Positions 51,811 to 61,897 of a stretch of 64,000 nt of DNA are shown here, in pieces. Position 1 is the stretch's first letter, and each line of letters begins with the position of its first letter. The stretch spans positions 28,013-92,012 of the forward strand of contig NZ_JACCLX010000008.1 in assembly GCF_024490875.1 (NCBI RefSeq), in the 5' to 3' direction. The position numbers and the translations under genes were made by a program. Below the pieces are notes generated by a model that worked only from the letters and a program-made list of their open reading frames with translations, did no database searches and had not been told where the DNA came from. The DNA comes from Methanocaldococcus sp. Its GTDB lineage: Archaea > AGJL01 > Methanococci > Methanococcales > Methanocaldococcaceae.

Positions 51811-54309
51811 TTACTCCTCATTACTTTCATTATTTTTATACTTACCCTCTTCATAATCTCTATCAATCTCTAATTCTACACATCCAGTTCCAATATATAT
51901 TGGTTTTCCTACTATAACATTTTCAATAACTCCTTTTAATTTATCAACTTCTCCCTTCTCTGCGGCAGAATATAGATGTTTGACTGTCTCCTCGAATGCC
52001 GCCCTTGCAAGAACAGAACCTTTTTCTCCAGCAACTCCATGCCTACCTATTGGTTTAACAACACCATCAGCAGTCATAATGTCAGCCACTATCATTAAAT
52101 GTCTTATATCAACTTCTAACCCTTGTTGTTCTAATGTATTTTTCATTTCGTTAATTATCGCATTTCTTGCTGCTTCAATACCTAACACTTCTTGGATTTC
52201 AATTATATTATTAGTAATAGTTCTACTCGTATCTACTCCTTCAATCTTAAATACTTCTCTTAAATTTGAACCCTGTGTATATAAAACATATTCATCCCCT
52301 TCTTTTTTAACTAAAACTCTTTCAATTCCTGGGATTCCTTTTAATTGAATATTTTTAACTTTTGGTAATCTCTTTCTAAGAGATTTTATTGAAGGAGTTT
52401 TTACCTTTAAATATAATGTAGATCCTTCAACATCAATCTTTACTTTTAATTTTTTCCTAATTGCCTCAATAACATCATCTAAAGTTAAATTTCTCTCTGC
52501 TAATTTATTTTCGTCTAATTCAACTTTTATAGATTGAGTCCATAAATCTATACTTATACTATCGGCAATTCCTTCTAAGGTTATACTTTCAATCTCTTTT
52601 GCGATCTCTTCCGCTTTTTCTCTATTATTCTTATACTCCTCTTTTAGATAGATTGTCATTATTGGAGTTGAAGGCTCTTTTCTCGCATCTACAATTTCAA
52701 TCATTCTTGGCAAACCTAATGTAACGTTAAGTTCTGCAACCCCTGCGTAGTGGAATGTTCTCATAGTGTTGTGAGTTATTATACAATCAAATGTCGTAAA
52801 TGTTTCTAATCCCTCAACGCTTATGTCATAAACATATTCTTTATCATAATCTACTTCTTCAATTTTAACTATCTCATCCCAAATTACATCACTATCAACA
52901 GATTTCTTCAATAACCAATACTCCTTTAACGTTGAAATATCCAATCCATTCTTTAATCCTAATTTCTTCATTCTATTTAAGTATCTTTGTAAAGTGTTTC
53001 TTTCAATTTCTTGCCTCTTTTCATATCTTCTTAATATTATTTTTGGAAATTCTACTTTTTCTCCTAATTTACTTAAAGCATTTCCGAATGATGGAATAAT
53101 GTCTATTGATTTGTATTTTTTAGTTTTAGTTATTATATCTTTTAATTTTGCACTTTTTTGAATTGTTCCTATCTTATCAACAAATATTTTTAAATATTCA
53201 CATGGAACTGTTAATGCATAATTTTCTTTTATTCTATTTTTTATTGTAAATACTCCAAATCTTGATAACAATACTGCTAATCCATCCAACAATTCTTTTG
53301 AATTTGAGAATATCTTTAATTCCTTATTATCGATGATACTATTTACATCAAAGTATCCTCTAAGTAATCCTTTAACAAATTCTTTATTTGCTCCAAATAC
53401 AAAGTCAGGAATTTTTTTGTAGTTATATCCAAAGTTTAATAATAACTTTATTAATGCTTGTGAATATATTTTAATATCTTTATCGTTTATTTCATACTTT
53501 AAACTAAATTTATCTAAGAATATTTTTATATTTTCTAAAATTTTCTCGTTAATGGAAGATATTTTAATAAATCCATCATATACTGAACCTTTTGCTAAAT
53601 AAGTTCCTATAAAGTATCCAAAGTCGTAAGTTAATGGTAATTCTTTTGGAATGTCTAAACTATTATTATTTAAAATGTATTCAGAAACACATATTGTTTC
53701 AATACAGTTAGCGGGGATATATTTAACTACTGGAATTCTATCTCCAATCTTTAAGTCAGATCCTTTAATTGGGACTATTTTATTATCTCTTCTTACAACA
53801 AATGAATGGTAAGGAGTTGCTGTAATCTCTCTTCCAGATCTTGTTTTTATTTTAATTAATTTTCCATTATTTTTATGTCTAATACAGCTTATAATTCTCT
53901 TCCAATGCACTTTTTCATCTTGATCTAAACTTAAAGCATAAATCTCAATTGGTAAATCGCAAACCTCACTATTTCCAACTTTCTCAAATCCAAATTTTTC
54001 AATCATTTTATCTACTAATTTACCAATTTCAACGGCCTTTATAAATTCCCCATCTTTTATTATAATCTTCTCTTCATATGGCAAAGACATCTGAGTTCCT
54101 GGCTCACCAATAGATTGAGCGGCAACAATTCCAACAGCTTCATAAGGTTCTATCAAAGCCTTTTTATATTCTTTAACGACTTCCTCAATGATTTCCTCTA
54201 TAATTTGATCGTCTAAATCTTCCTTAGATAACTTTTCAAATAACTCATCTTTTACTGACTTTGGTAAGTCTAAACTTTCAATTTTTTGTTTTAAAACTTC
54301 CATGTCCAT
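51811..54309 (-). CDS. rpoA2: RNA polymerase subunit A'' (with intein)
   Basis: C-terminal part of the largest RNA polymerase subunit, 832 residues including a 440-residue intein. The host protein parts are MDMEVLKQKIESLDLPKSVK to GIVAAQSIGEPGTQM, and TMRTFHYAGVAELNVTLGLP to the end. GTQM joined to TMRTFHYAG restores the highly conserved trigger-loop/bridge region, so the insertion is in an essential motif. VDIRHLMIVADIMTADGVV and GRHGVAGEKGSVLARAAFEE are the C-terminal landmarks. AGGTGAT fixes ATG 54309. 46 bases after rpoA1. Confidence 0.96.
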   Translation of the reverse strand: MDMEVLKQKIESLDLPKSVKDELFEKLSKEDLDDQIIEEIIEEVVKEYKKALIEPYEAVGIVAAQSIGEPGTQMSLPYEEKIIIKDGEFIKAVEIGKLVDKMIEKFGFEKVGNSEVCDLPIEIYALSLDQDEKVHWKRIISCIRHKNNGKLIKIKTRSGREITATPYHSFVVRRDNKIVPIKGSDLKIGDRIPVVKYIPANCIETICVSEYILNNNSLDIPKELPLTYDFGYFIGTYLAKGSVYDGFIKISSINEKILENIKIFLDKFSLKYEINDKDIKIYSQALIKLLLNFGYNYKKIPDFVFGANKEFVKGLLRGYFDVNSIIDNKELKIFSNSKELLDGLAVLLSRFGVFTIKNRIKENYALTVPCEYLKIFVDKIGTIQKSAKLKDIITKTKKYKSIDIIPSFGNALSKLGEKVEFPKIILRRYEKRQEIERNTLQRYLNRMKKLGLKNGLDISTLKEYWLLKKSVDSDVIWDEIVKIEEVDYDKEYVYDISVEGLETFTTFDCIITHNTMRTFHYAGVAELNVTLGLPRMIEIVDARKEPSTPIMTIYLKEEYKNNREKAEEIAKEIESITLEGIADSISIDLWTQSIKVELDENKLAERNLTLDDVIEAIRKKLKVKIDVEGSTLYLKVKTPSIKSLRKRLPKVKNIQLKGIPGIERVLVKKEGDEYVLYTQGSNLREVFKIEGVDTSRTITNNIIEIQEVLGIEAARNAIINEMKNTLEQQGLEVDIRHLMIVADIMTADGVVKPIGRHGVAGEKGSVLARAAFEETVKHLYSAAEKGEVDKLKGVIENVIVGKPIYIGTGCVELEIDRDYEEGKYKNNESNEE
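52768..54087 (-). mobile_element. Intein in RpoA2 with degenerate LAGLIDADG endonuclease
   Basis: 440 residues, from Ser (SLPYEEKIIIKDGEF) to His-Asn (DCIITHN) followed by Thr of the host protein. Splicing blocks: A at SLPY, B at GREITATPYHSFVV (T-x2-H), F/G at YVYDISVEGLETFTTFDCII THN. The two LAGLIDADG helices are FGYFIGTYLAKGS and VKGLLRGYFDVNS; the catalytic acid position holds Lys in the first and Asn in the second. Splicing residues look intact. M. jannaschii has an intein at this site too, as I recall. Confidence 0.92.
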
Positions 54310-54364
54310 TTGTATCACCTAATCAAAGTAAAATTAATTATAATGAAGCATAGCAAGGAAATAA

Positions 54365-57034
54365 TTATTTATTGTATTTCATTTTAATTTTGTCTATAAT
54401 TCTGTCAATATTTACTGACTTTCCTCTATCAGCGAGCATTGGATCTACTCCATCTTCTCCATACTTAAATTGAATTATTATTCCTCTTGAATCTCTAACA
54501 ACACCATCAAATTCAGTTTTTAAATCTTGTAAAGCATTAATTAATCTTCTCTGCATATAACCAGATTGAGCAGTTCTAACTGCCTGATCGACTAAACCTT
54601 CTCTACCTCCCATAGCGTGGAAGAAGAATTCTGTTGGACTTAAACCTTTTTTATAACTACTTCTAACGAATCCGTGAGATCTTGCGTCTAAACTACCTTT
54701 TTCAAAGTGAGGTAGAACTCTTCCTCTATATCCTCTAAATATTCTTCTTCCTCTAACAGACTGCTGTCCCAAACATGCCGCCATCTGTGTTATGTTTAAT
54801 ATATTACCTCTTGCCCCTGTAACAGCCATAATAACTGCGTGATTGTCCATCCCTAAATATTTCTCAGCTATTTGACCAGCTTTATCTCTTGCTTCTCTCA
54901 ATACATTGTTTATATATGCCTCTCTTGATTCTTCTAAGTCCAATCCTGGCAGTAGTTCAAGTTCTCCTCTTTCATATTTTTCAATAATTTCTTTAACTTT
55001 TTTCTCTGCTTCATCTAATACTTTTTCAATTTCTTTTAAAGCCTCTTCTGGTAGATCTTCATCGTCAATACCTGTAGTAAATCCTCTTAACATTATTGCC
55101 CTTATAGCCATCTTTGTTGTAGAGTCAAGAAACTTTCTTCCAACCTCTGGGCCAAATTCTTTAACTATTGTATGTAATATCAACCCAGCCTCTGCTCCGT
55201 AACCGTTTTTGTCGATAACTCCTTTAACTAACTCACCATCTTTTATAACAACATATGCGTCATATTCACAGTTTTCTTTTTTACAAACATCACATTTTCT
55301 ACATATTTTTGCTTTGTATCTTAAATTCAAACCCTTTGGTAGTGCTTTACTAAATATCTTTTTACCAGAATATAGTGGAACCCCATTTTCTATTTTATCT
55401 GGCTCCCATAACTCCTCCTTTATTCCCCCACTTCTTAATATTAAAGTAGCCTCATCTTTCGTAAAGTAATTTGAAGTTAAAATATAAGCTCCTGAGATAA
55501 AATCATGTATTGCTCCAATTATTGGTCCTCCAAATCTTGGAGATAGAATGTGTTTTTCTACAAGCATTAAACTCTCTGCTTCAGCTCTACTTTCCTCAGA
55601 CTGAGGAACATGTAAATTCATTTCATCTCCATCAAAGTCAGCGTTATATGGAGGACAGACACATAAATTATGTCTGAATGTTCTATATGGAAGGACTCTA
55701 ACTTTATGTCCCATTATAGACATTCTGTGTAATGATGGCTGTCTGTTGTATAATACAATATCCCCATCCATTAAGTGCCTTTCAACTACATCTCCTTCTC
55801 TTATATTCTCTACCCAGAAATCTTTATTATTTTCAGTTATTTTTACCCTGTACTCATGTTCTTTTCCATCTTTGCCTATCATTTTCCTAATTACATAATT
55901 AACTCCTGGATGCTTATTAGAACCATTTTTCAACAACTTTTTAATTCTTTCTATATTAAATTTAGTTACTTTCTCTGGAACAGTTAATTCCTTAGCAATA
56001 ACTTCTGGAACACCAACTTCGTTGATACTTAAACATGGATCTGGAGAAATTACAGTTCTCGCTGAAAAATTAACTCTTTTACCTGCTAAGTTATATCTAA
56101 ATCTTCCTTCTTTACCTTTTAATCTCTGAGCTAATGTTTTCAATGGTCTTCCACTTCTATGCTTAGCAGGAGGGATTCCTGGGGCTTCATTATCGAAGTA
56201 TGTATTAACATGATACTGTAAGAGATTCCATAAATCCTCAATAATTAAATTAGGAGCCCCTCCTTCAATGTTTTCTTCTAATCTGTTGTTAATTCTAATT
56301 ATATCAACTAATTTGTGTGTTAAGTCATCTTCACTTCTCTCCCCAGTTTCTAATGTTATTGATGGTCTAACAGTTACAGGTGGTACTGGGAGAACAGTTA
56401 AAACCATCCATTCAGGCCTTGTAGTTTCTGGGTTTAATCCTAATAATATACAATCTTCATCTGGAATTTTTTCCAAGATTTCTCTAACATCTGATGGAGT
56501 TAAAACTTTCTCTTCTTTATCTTCAATTTTATAGTATGTAGTTGGCTTTTCATATTTTATGTCATATTTAACTTCTCCACAGTATGGACAAATTGTAACC
56601 TTTGAAGCCTCCTTATAAACTTCATCACAAACTTCCCACTTATTTCCACCATCTCTTTTCAATTTTTCCATTTTTTCTAATATTTCTTTTCTTTTATTTT
56701 CTGGAATTACTACTTTACCACAGTGAGGACATACAGCCTTTAATATATTATATATGGTTTTAGCAAATCCTATATGGATAACGGGTTTTGCTAACTCTAT
56801 ATGCCCAAAATGTCCAGGACATTCTCCAATTCTTCCTCCACAAGTTTTACAAACTAAACCGGGATCGATAACTCCTAATCTTGGATCCATTAATCCTCCT
56901 TCAATTGGATAACCATCTTCATCGTATGTATCTGGGGTTATTATTTTAGCAACTGACATTTGTCTAATGTAATCTGGGGACAACAATCCAAACATTATTT
57001 CTCCAAGTTCTTTTGGAATTTCATATTTTTCCAT
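54365..57034 (-). CDS. rpoA1: RNA polymerase subunit A'
   Basis: N-terminal part of the largest subunit, about 889 residues, cytoplasmic. Zinc-binding CKTCGGRIGECPGHFGHIEL, a second zinc site CPHCGKVV...CPYCGEVKYD, the bridge-region RFRYNLAGKRVNFSARTVIS and the catalytic Mg site YNADFDGDEMNLHVPQSEE, all uninterrupted. There is no intein, unlike the M. jannaschii homologue as I recall it. GGTGATTATC fixes ATG 57034. Confidence 0.96.
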   Translation of the reverse strand: MEKYEIPKELGEIMFGLLSPDYIRQMSVAKIITPDTYDEDGYPIEGGLMDPRLGVIDPGLVCKTCGGRIGECPGHFGHIELAKPVIHIGFAKTIYNILKAVCPHCGKVVIPENKRKEILEKMEKLKRDGGNKWEVCDEVYKEASKVTICPYCGEVKYDIKYEKPTTYYKIEDKEEKVLTPSDVREILEKIPDEDCILLGLNPETTRPEWMVLTVLPVPPVTVRPSITLETGERSEDDLTHKLVDIIRINNRLEENIEGGAPNLIIEDLWNLLQYHVNTYFDNEAPGIPPAKHRSGRPLKTLAQRLKGKEGRFRYNLAGKRVNFSARTVISPDPCLSINEVGVPEVIAKELTVPEKVTKFNIERIKKLLKNGSNKHPGVNYVIRKMIGKDGKEHEYRVKITENNKDFWVENIREGDVVERHLMDGDIVLYNRQPSLHRMSIMGHKVRVLPYRTFRHNLCVCPPYNADFDGDEMNLHVPQSEESRAEAESLMLVEKHILSPRFGGPIIGAIHDFISGAYILTSNYFTKDEATLILRSGGIKEELWEPDKIENGVPLYSGKKIFSKALPKGLNLRYKAKICRKCDVCKKENCEYDAYVVIKDGELVKGVIDKNGYGAEAGLILHTIVKEFGPEVGRKFLDSTTKMAIRAIMLRGFTTGIDDEDLPEEALKEIEKVLDEAEKKVKEIIEKYERGELELLPGLDLEESREAYINNVLREARDKAGQIAEKYLGMDNHAVIMAVTGARGNILNITQMAACLGQQSVRGRRIFRGYRGRVLPHFEKGSLDARSHGFVRSSYKKGLSPTEFFFHAMGGREGLVDQAVRTAQSGYMQRRLINALQDLKTEFDGVVRDSRGIIIQFKYGEDGVDPMLADRGKSVNIDRIIDKIKMKYNK

Positions 57035-57121
57035 GATAATCACCGATATAAATGTGATTATTATTTTAAAAGATTAATAAAAAATGTGTGTGTAAATTAA
57101 TATTTTAATTGTTATTTAGCC

Positions 57122-59017
57122 TTACTCTTCTTGATTTTCTTTTTCTATCCTTTCAAAAAATTCTTTAAAATCTTCTAACTCAACTTTATCCTTAATTTTT
57201 AACTTTGGAAGGATACACATACTCTTTAATTCATCTAACAATAACTTGAATGCATAGGGAATTCTAACAAATGGAATTTTTTTAGAGTGATATAGATCTT
57301 CAATTTCACCACATATTGGACAGTATTTTATTCCTCTTCTATAATCTAATATTGCGAAATCTCCACATTTTGAACATATACAAACATCATAAGGATCTGA
57401 TTCATCCATAAGTCTCTCTTTAAGTAACATGGCAGTTCCATGCCCTATTAAAACATCTCTTTCCATCTCTCCAAATCTTAAACCTCCCTCTCTTGCTCTA
57501 CCTTCTGTTGGCTGTCTTGTTAATACTTGAACAGGTCCTCTACTTCTTGCGTGTATTTTTCCAGCTACTAAGTGGTGTAATTTTTGATAGTATGCTATTC
57601 CAATGTAAATTTCTACTTCAAATTTTTTTCCAGTTTTTCCATCATACATTACTTCTCTCCCATGATTTTTAAATCCTAAAGCCTCTAAAGCCTTTCTTAA
57701 ATCCCACTCTTCCTCTCCACTGAATATTGTCCCATCTATCCTTCTTCCCTCTAAAGCCCCTACTTTACCTCCAAGCATCTCTAATAACTGCCCAACAGTC
57801 ATTCTTGAAGGAATTGCGTGCGGATTAATTATAATGTCTGGAACTATCCCACTTTCTGTAAATGGTAAATCCTCCTGTGGAACTGTCAAACCCATAACTC
57901 CTTTCTGTCCATGTCTTGAAGCAAACTTATCTCCAAGTTCAGGAATTCTCAAATCTCTAACCTTAACTTTAACTAATCTATTCCCTTCTTTAGTTTCAGT
58001 CAATATTACTTTATCAACATAACCTTCTTCTCCATGTCTTACAACTACTGAAGAATCTCTTCTTTGAGGTTTTACTTGAATAGAAATATCATGCTCTTCT
58101 AAGAATCTTGGTGGTGAAGTTTTTCCAACAATAACCTCTCCACTTTTTACATGAGATTCTACAGCGGCAATACCATCCTCTTCTAAGTTTTTATAAGCTT
58201 CTTCTGATCTGTAACCTCTAACATTTGAGTCAGGAATTTCGATTTTATCTACTTGTCCCCCAGGATATCTTCTCTCACAGGCATCATAAGTTCTGAAAAA
58301 TGTACTTCTTCCTAATCCTCTATCAATTGCTGATTTGTTAAATACTATAGCATCCTCCATGTTATATCCTTCGTAACTCATAATTGCTACAACAAAATTC
58401 TGTCCTGCTGGTCTTTTATCAAAACCTAAAATTTCCTGATGCTTAGTTCTAACAATAGGCACCTGTAGATAATGTAAATAATGCCCTCTTGTATCTAATC
58501 TCCATTTTATATTACTCATTGGAATACCTAATGACTGCTTACCCATTGCTGCAGCCATTGTAATTCTTGGAGCGGCATTATGCTCAGGATATGGAGCAAC
58601 TCCTGCCCCAATTCCCAATATTGTCAGAGGATCGATCTCTAAGTGAGTGTGTTTCTCAGTAAGTTCTTCCTCAGATATTGCTATATATGCATTTTCTTCT
58701 TCTTCAGCATCTAAATATTCAATAACTCCTTCTTTAACCAAATCTGAAAATGTAATTTCTCCTTTTTTTAATTTTTCAATATGTTCCTTTGTTAATTTTG
58801 GTTTTCCATTTTCTACAACTATTAGAGGTCTTACAATTCTTCCAGCATCCGTGTTTATATAAATATCATTATTTTCTTCATAATAAACAACAGTAGTATA
58901 TTGTGGAATTAATCCCTTTCTTCGTGCCTCTCTAATACTATTAACCAACTCTTCTGGCTTGTCAGTAGTTCCTACTAACTTTCCATTAACATAAATATTA
59001 ACTTCTCTGGAAGTCAA
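57122..59017 (-). CDS. rpoB1: RNA polymerase subunit B' (C-terminal part of B)
   Basis: 631 residues corresponding to the C-terminal half of bacterial RpoB; methanogens split B into B'' and B'. Landmarks: [73 protein letters not shown] and the zinc ribbon CICSKCGDF...[10 protein letters not shown]. Start is TTG 59017 with AGGTGA five bases ahead; the GTG at 59026 is inside that Shine-Dalgarno. Confidence 0.95.
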   Translation of the reverse strand: MTSREVNIYVNGKLVGTTDKPEELVNSIREARRKGLIPQYTTVVYYEENNDIYINTDAGRIVRPLIVVENGKPKLTKEHIEKLKKGEITFSDLVKEGVIEYLDAEEEENAYIAISEEELTEKHTHLEIDPLTILGIGAGVAPYPEHNAAPRITMAAAMGKQSLGIPMSNIKWRLDTRGHYLHYLQVPIVRTKHQEILGFDKRPAGQNFVVAIMSYEGYNMEDAIVFNKSAIDRGLGRSTFFRTYDACERRYPGGQVDKIEIPDSNVRGYRSEEAYKNLEEDGIAAVESHVKSGEVIVGKTSPPRFLEEHDISIQVKPQRRDSSVVVRHGEEGYVDKVILTETKEGNRLVKVKVRDLRIPELGDKFASRHGQKGVMGLTVPQEDLPFTESGIVPDIIINPHAIPSRMTVGQLLEMLGGKVGALEGRRIDGTIFSGEEEWDLRKALEALGFKNHGREVMYDGKTGKKFEVEIYIGIAYYQKLHHLVAGKIHARSRGPVQVLTRQPTEGRAREGGLRFGEMERDVLIGHGTAMLLKERLMDESDPYDVCICSKCGDFAILDYRRGIKYCPICGEIEDLYHSKKIPFVRIPYAFKLLLDELKSMCILPKLKIKDKVELEDFKEFFERIEKENQEE

Positions 59018-59117
59018 GTTTTTCACCTAGGTTTTATTATTTGCTTAAATTCTAAGTAATAACTCCAATTTAATAAAATATTTGAATGGAAAAATTAAAG
59101 AGATAAAAAGAACTGAT

Positions 59118-60614
59118 TTATTCACTGTATTGACACTTAATTCCAAAGGATTTTAACAATTCTATAATTTTACTGTCATCTTCTTCTCTTGTTACTTTAC
59201 ACATTATAGCAAAGTTTTTAACTAAACCACAGTTAGGCCCTTCTGGAGTTTCTGATGGACAAATCTTACCCCAGTGAGTTCCATGTAATTCTCTCGCCTC
59301 AAAGTGTGGCTGTGATCTTGACAGTGGAGAGACAATTCTTCTTAATTGAGAATTTGTTGCTAAGTAACTTGTCCTATCTAAGAGTTGGCTAACCCCAGTT
59401 TTTCCTCCAACCCAAGTTCCAGTAGCCATGGCATGGACAATTCTTTCAGTTAATATATCACTTCTTACAGCGGCTTGAATTGAAGGCTTCTTGTTTCTCA
59501 ATGTTTGTCTCTCTAATTGGTACTTTACATCCTTTACAAGTTGATTAAAGGCATATCTAAACAGATCTTCCATTAAATCTCCTGCTAACTTTGCTCTTTT
59601 ATATGCATAATGATCTTTATCATCCTCTACTCTATATCCAAAGTATAATTCTAAGGCTGATCTTGCCATTATTCCTAAGAATCTAATTTTCTTTGGAAAA
59701 TCTTCTTTGGAATCTCCTAAATGAGGGAGTAAATAATTACATAAAACAGTTTCTGCTCTTTTTAATCTATACTCTTTTAACTGTCCAGGAGCAACCTTTT
59801 TTCCAATGAATTCTAAGGCATCTTTGGAAGTATTTATATTATACTCTTCTCTAATTTCTTGAATATTTAGAACGAGTTCCATGAAAAATCTTTCATCACC
59901 AACTGCCTCAATAATATCCCTATCAGACTCTGCTCCTAATGCTTTCATCAATATAACTAATGGTATCTGCCCTGGCAATCCTGGAAATGTAGCGTATAAT
60001 AAACCATCTGGATGTCTCTCGACAGTACATAATGCCCTAAAACCATGTCTTGTTGAAAATACTTTGGCAACATCAATTATTTTTCCACTTTTTTCAGATT
60101 TTTCACATAATATCCTATTAGGAATTAAATCTTCCTGAGTAATTAAAACTTTTTCAGTTCCATTAATTATAAAGTATCCAAAAGGGTCTTCTGGATCTTC
60201 TCCTAACTCTATAAGCTCCTCTCGAGATTTTCCATATAGATGACATATTTTAGATCCAAGCATTACTGGAAGTTCTCCAATATAAACCTCAACAGTCTCG
60301 TCCTCTTTCTCATTTTCTCCTTCTCCAATAATTGGAGTCATCTCTAAGTATAGTGGAACAGAATAGGTTAAATCTCTAATCCTTGCTTCCATTGGAGTTG
60401 TAGTTCTTGTAGAACCATCTGCCTCTTTAATTATCGGTTTTCCAGTTCTAATTTTACCTAATTTAACTTTATAACCACCAGGAATTTCAGTTTCTATATA
60501 TCCAACTTCATCAATAATCTTTTGTAATCTATTTTCTATAAAATCGTTATATGATTCTATCTGATGTTCAATTAAACTATGTTCTTTAAAATAGGCATCT
60601 ACTAATTCTCTCAT
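59118..60614 (-). CDS. rpoB2: RNA polymerase subunit B'' (N-terminal part of B)
   Basis: 498 residues: N-terminal half of B with the protrusion and lobe. Landmarks are MRELVDAYFKEHSLIEHQIE, PFGYFIINGTEKVLITQEDL, ATFPGLPGQIPLVILMKALG, LDRTSYLATNSQLRRIVSPL and GTHWGKICPSETPEGPNCGL near the end, where the B'' and B' chains divide. GGTGACAA fixes ATG 60614. Confidence 0.95.
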   Translation of the reverse strand: MRELVDAYFKEHSLIEHQIESYNDFIENRLQKIIDEVGYIETEIPGGYKVKLGKIRTGKPIIKEADGSTRTTTPMEARIRDLTYSVPLYLEMTPIIGEGENEKEDETVEVYIGELPVMLGSKICHLYGKSREELIELGEDPEDPFGYFIINGTEKVLITQEDLIPNRILCEKSEKSGKIIDVAKVFSTRHGFRALCTVERHPDGLLYATFPGLPGQIPLVILMKALGAESDRDIIEAVGDERFFMELVLNIQEIREEYNINTSKDALEFIGKKVAPGQLKEYRLKRAETVLCNYLLPHLGDSKEDFPKKIRFLGIMARSALELYFGYRVEDDKDHYAYKRAKLAGDLMEDLFRYAFNQLVKDVKYQLERQTLRNKKPSIQAAVRSDILTERIVHAMATGTWVGGKTGVSQLLDRTSYLATNSQLRRIVSPLSRSQPHFEARELHGTHWGKICPSETPEGPNCGLVKNFAIMCKVTREEDDSKIIELLKSFGIKCQYSE

Positions 60615-60627
60615 AATTGTCACCTAT

Positions 60628-60864
60628 TTAAACAATCCTTTTAATAACCAATCTATATGCTATAGAGACCCCAGCAGTAGGACTTTTTCTAATTATTCTA
60701 ACTACATCCCCTTCTTTGGCACCAATTTCTTGAATAACAGGATCGTCCTCATAAATTTTAGGTAATTGTTGAATTTTAATATTATATCTTTTTAAAATCT
60801 CTTCAACTTCTTCTTTTGGAACTATTTCATGCTTTGGAACTAATACATGGTCTGTTACTTTCAA
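60628..60864 (-). CDS. rpoH: RNA polymerase subunit H
   Basis: 78 residues equivalent to the C-terminal domain of eukaryotic RPB5: VTDHVLVPKHEIVPKEEVEE and GDVVRIIRKSPTAGVSIAYR. The TTG at 60864 is seven bases after GGGAGG; the ATG at 60870 is only one base from it, so TTG is the better start and gives the length I recall for M. jannaschii. First gene of the RNA polymerase operon; the 150-base region upstream holds its promoter and an ATCTATA/TATAGAT inverted repeat around 60902-60922. Confidence 0.93.
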   Translation of the reverse strand: MKVTDHVLVPKHEIVPKEEVEEILKRYNIKIQQLPKIYEDDPVIQEIGAKEGDVVRIIRKSPTAGVSIAYRLVIKRIV

Positions 60865-61021
60865 GGTCATTCCTCCCTTAATGTTTTATAATATGAAATC
60901 TATAATAATAATATAGATGATTAAAATAAAATAGCGATAAATAATTATGATGCATCTTTGAAAATATTCCCTTCTAATATTTATTTTTTACTTTTATTAG
61001 AAAATGCAGATATTTCTTTAC

Positions 61022-61876
61022 TTAAATATTCTTAATAACTGTCTTTTCTTTTGTTTTAGATTTTATTTTAGTTCCTTCTTTTAAATGTTTAACGAACTCT
61101 TCTAACTCTTTTAAAAATTTATTCTCATCTTTAATTTTTCCATTTTCATCCACATACTTCTCGACAATTTTAACGATAGCACTTCCAACAATTGCTCCAT
61201 CAGCAATTTTACAGATCTCTTCAACATGCTCTCTCTTTGAAATACCAAATCCTACACAAACCGGTATTTTTGAATACTTTTTAACTCTTTTAATTAATTC
61301 TTTAGTTTCTTCTGCAACTTTTTCTCTTGCTCCAGTAGTTCCTGTTACTGAAACAACATATACAAATCCACTGCACTTCTCTAAGATTTTCTTTAATCTA
61401 TCGTCTGGAGTTGTTGGTGCAATCAAAAATATTAAATCAACTCCAAACTTTTTACAGTAGTTATATAAACTGTCTGCCTCTTCAATAGGTAAATCTGGAA
61501 CTATAATTCCTGAAATTTTAGATTCTTTACATTTTTTAACAAAATTTTCCTCACCCATTTTAAATATAATGTTATAGTAAGTTAAAAACACCTTTGGAAC
61601 ATTAGGAAATTTTTCATTCAATTTTTTTGCTAATTCAAATGCTTTTAAAGGATTCATTCCACTTTTTAATGCTCTAACATCTGCCTTCTGTATTGTAATT
61701 CCATCTGCAACAGGATCAGAAAATGGAATTCCTATCTCAACAATATCTGCATATTTACATATAACACTTAAAGCCTTTTCTGAAATATCTAAGTTTGGGT
61801 CTCCTCCAACATAAAACGCTATAAATGCTTTCTCTCCTTTATTTTTTAACTCTTCAAATTTCTCTGATATTTTCAT
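61022..61876 (-). CDS. trpA: Tryptophan synthase alpha chain
   Basis: Cleaves indole-3-glycerol phosphate to indole, 284-residue TIM barrel. EIGIPFSDPVADGITIQKAD with catalytic Glu, VPDLPIEEADSL with catalytic Asp, YVVSVTGTTGARE and VCVGFGISKREHV phosphate loops. Slight C-terminal Lys/Thr-rich extension (GTKIKSKTKEKT). 21 bases after trpB. Confidence 0.95.
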   Translation of the reverse strand: MKISEKFEELKNKGEKAFIAFYVGGDPNLDISEKALSVICKYADIVEIGIPFSDPVADGITIQKADVRALKSGMNPLKAFELAKKLNEKFPNVPKVFLTYYNIIFKMGEENFVKKCKESKISGIIVPDLPIEEADSLYNYCKKFGVDLIFLIAPTTPDDRLKKILEKCSGFVYVVSVTGTTGAREKVAEETKELIKRVKKYSKIPVCVGFGISKREHVEEICKIADGAIVGSAIVKIVEKYVDENGKIKDENKFLKELEEFVKHLKEGTKIKSKTKEKTVIKNI

Positions 61877-61897
61877 AATATTTCCCTCAAAAATTTT

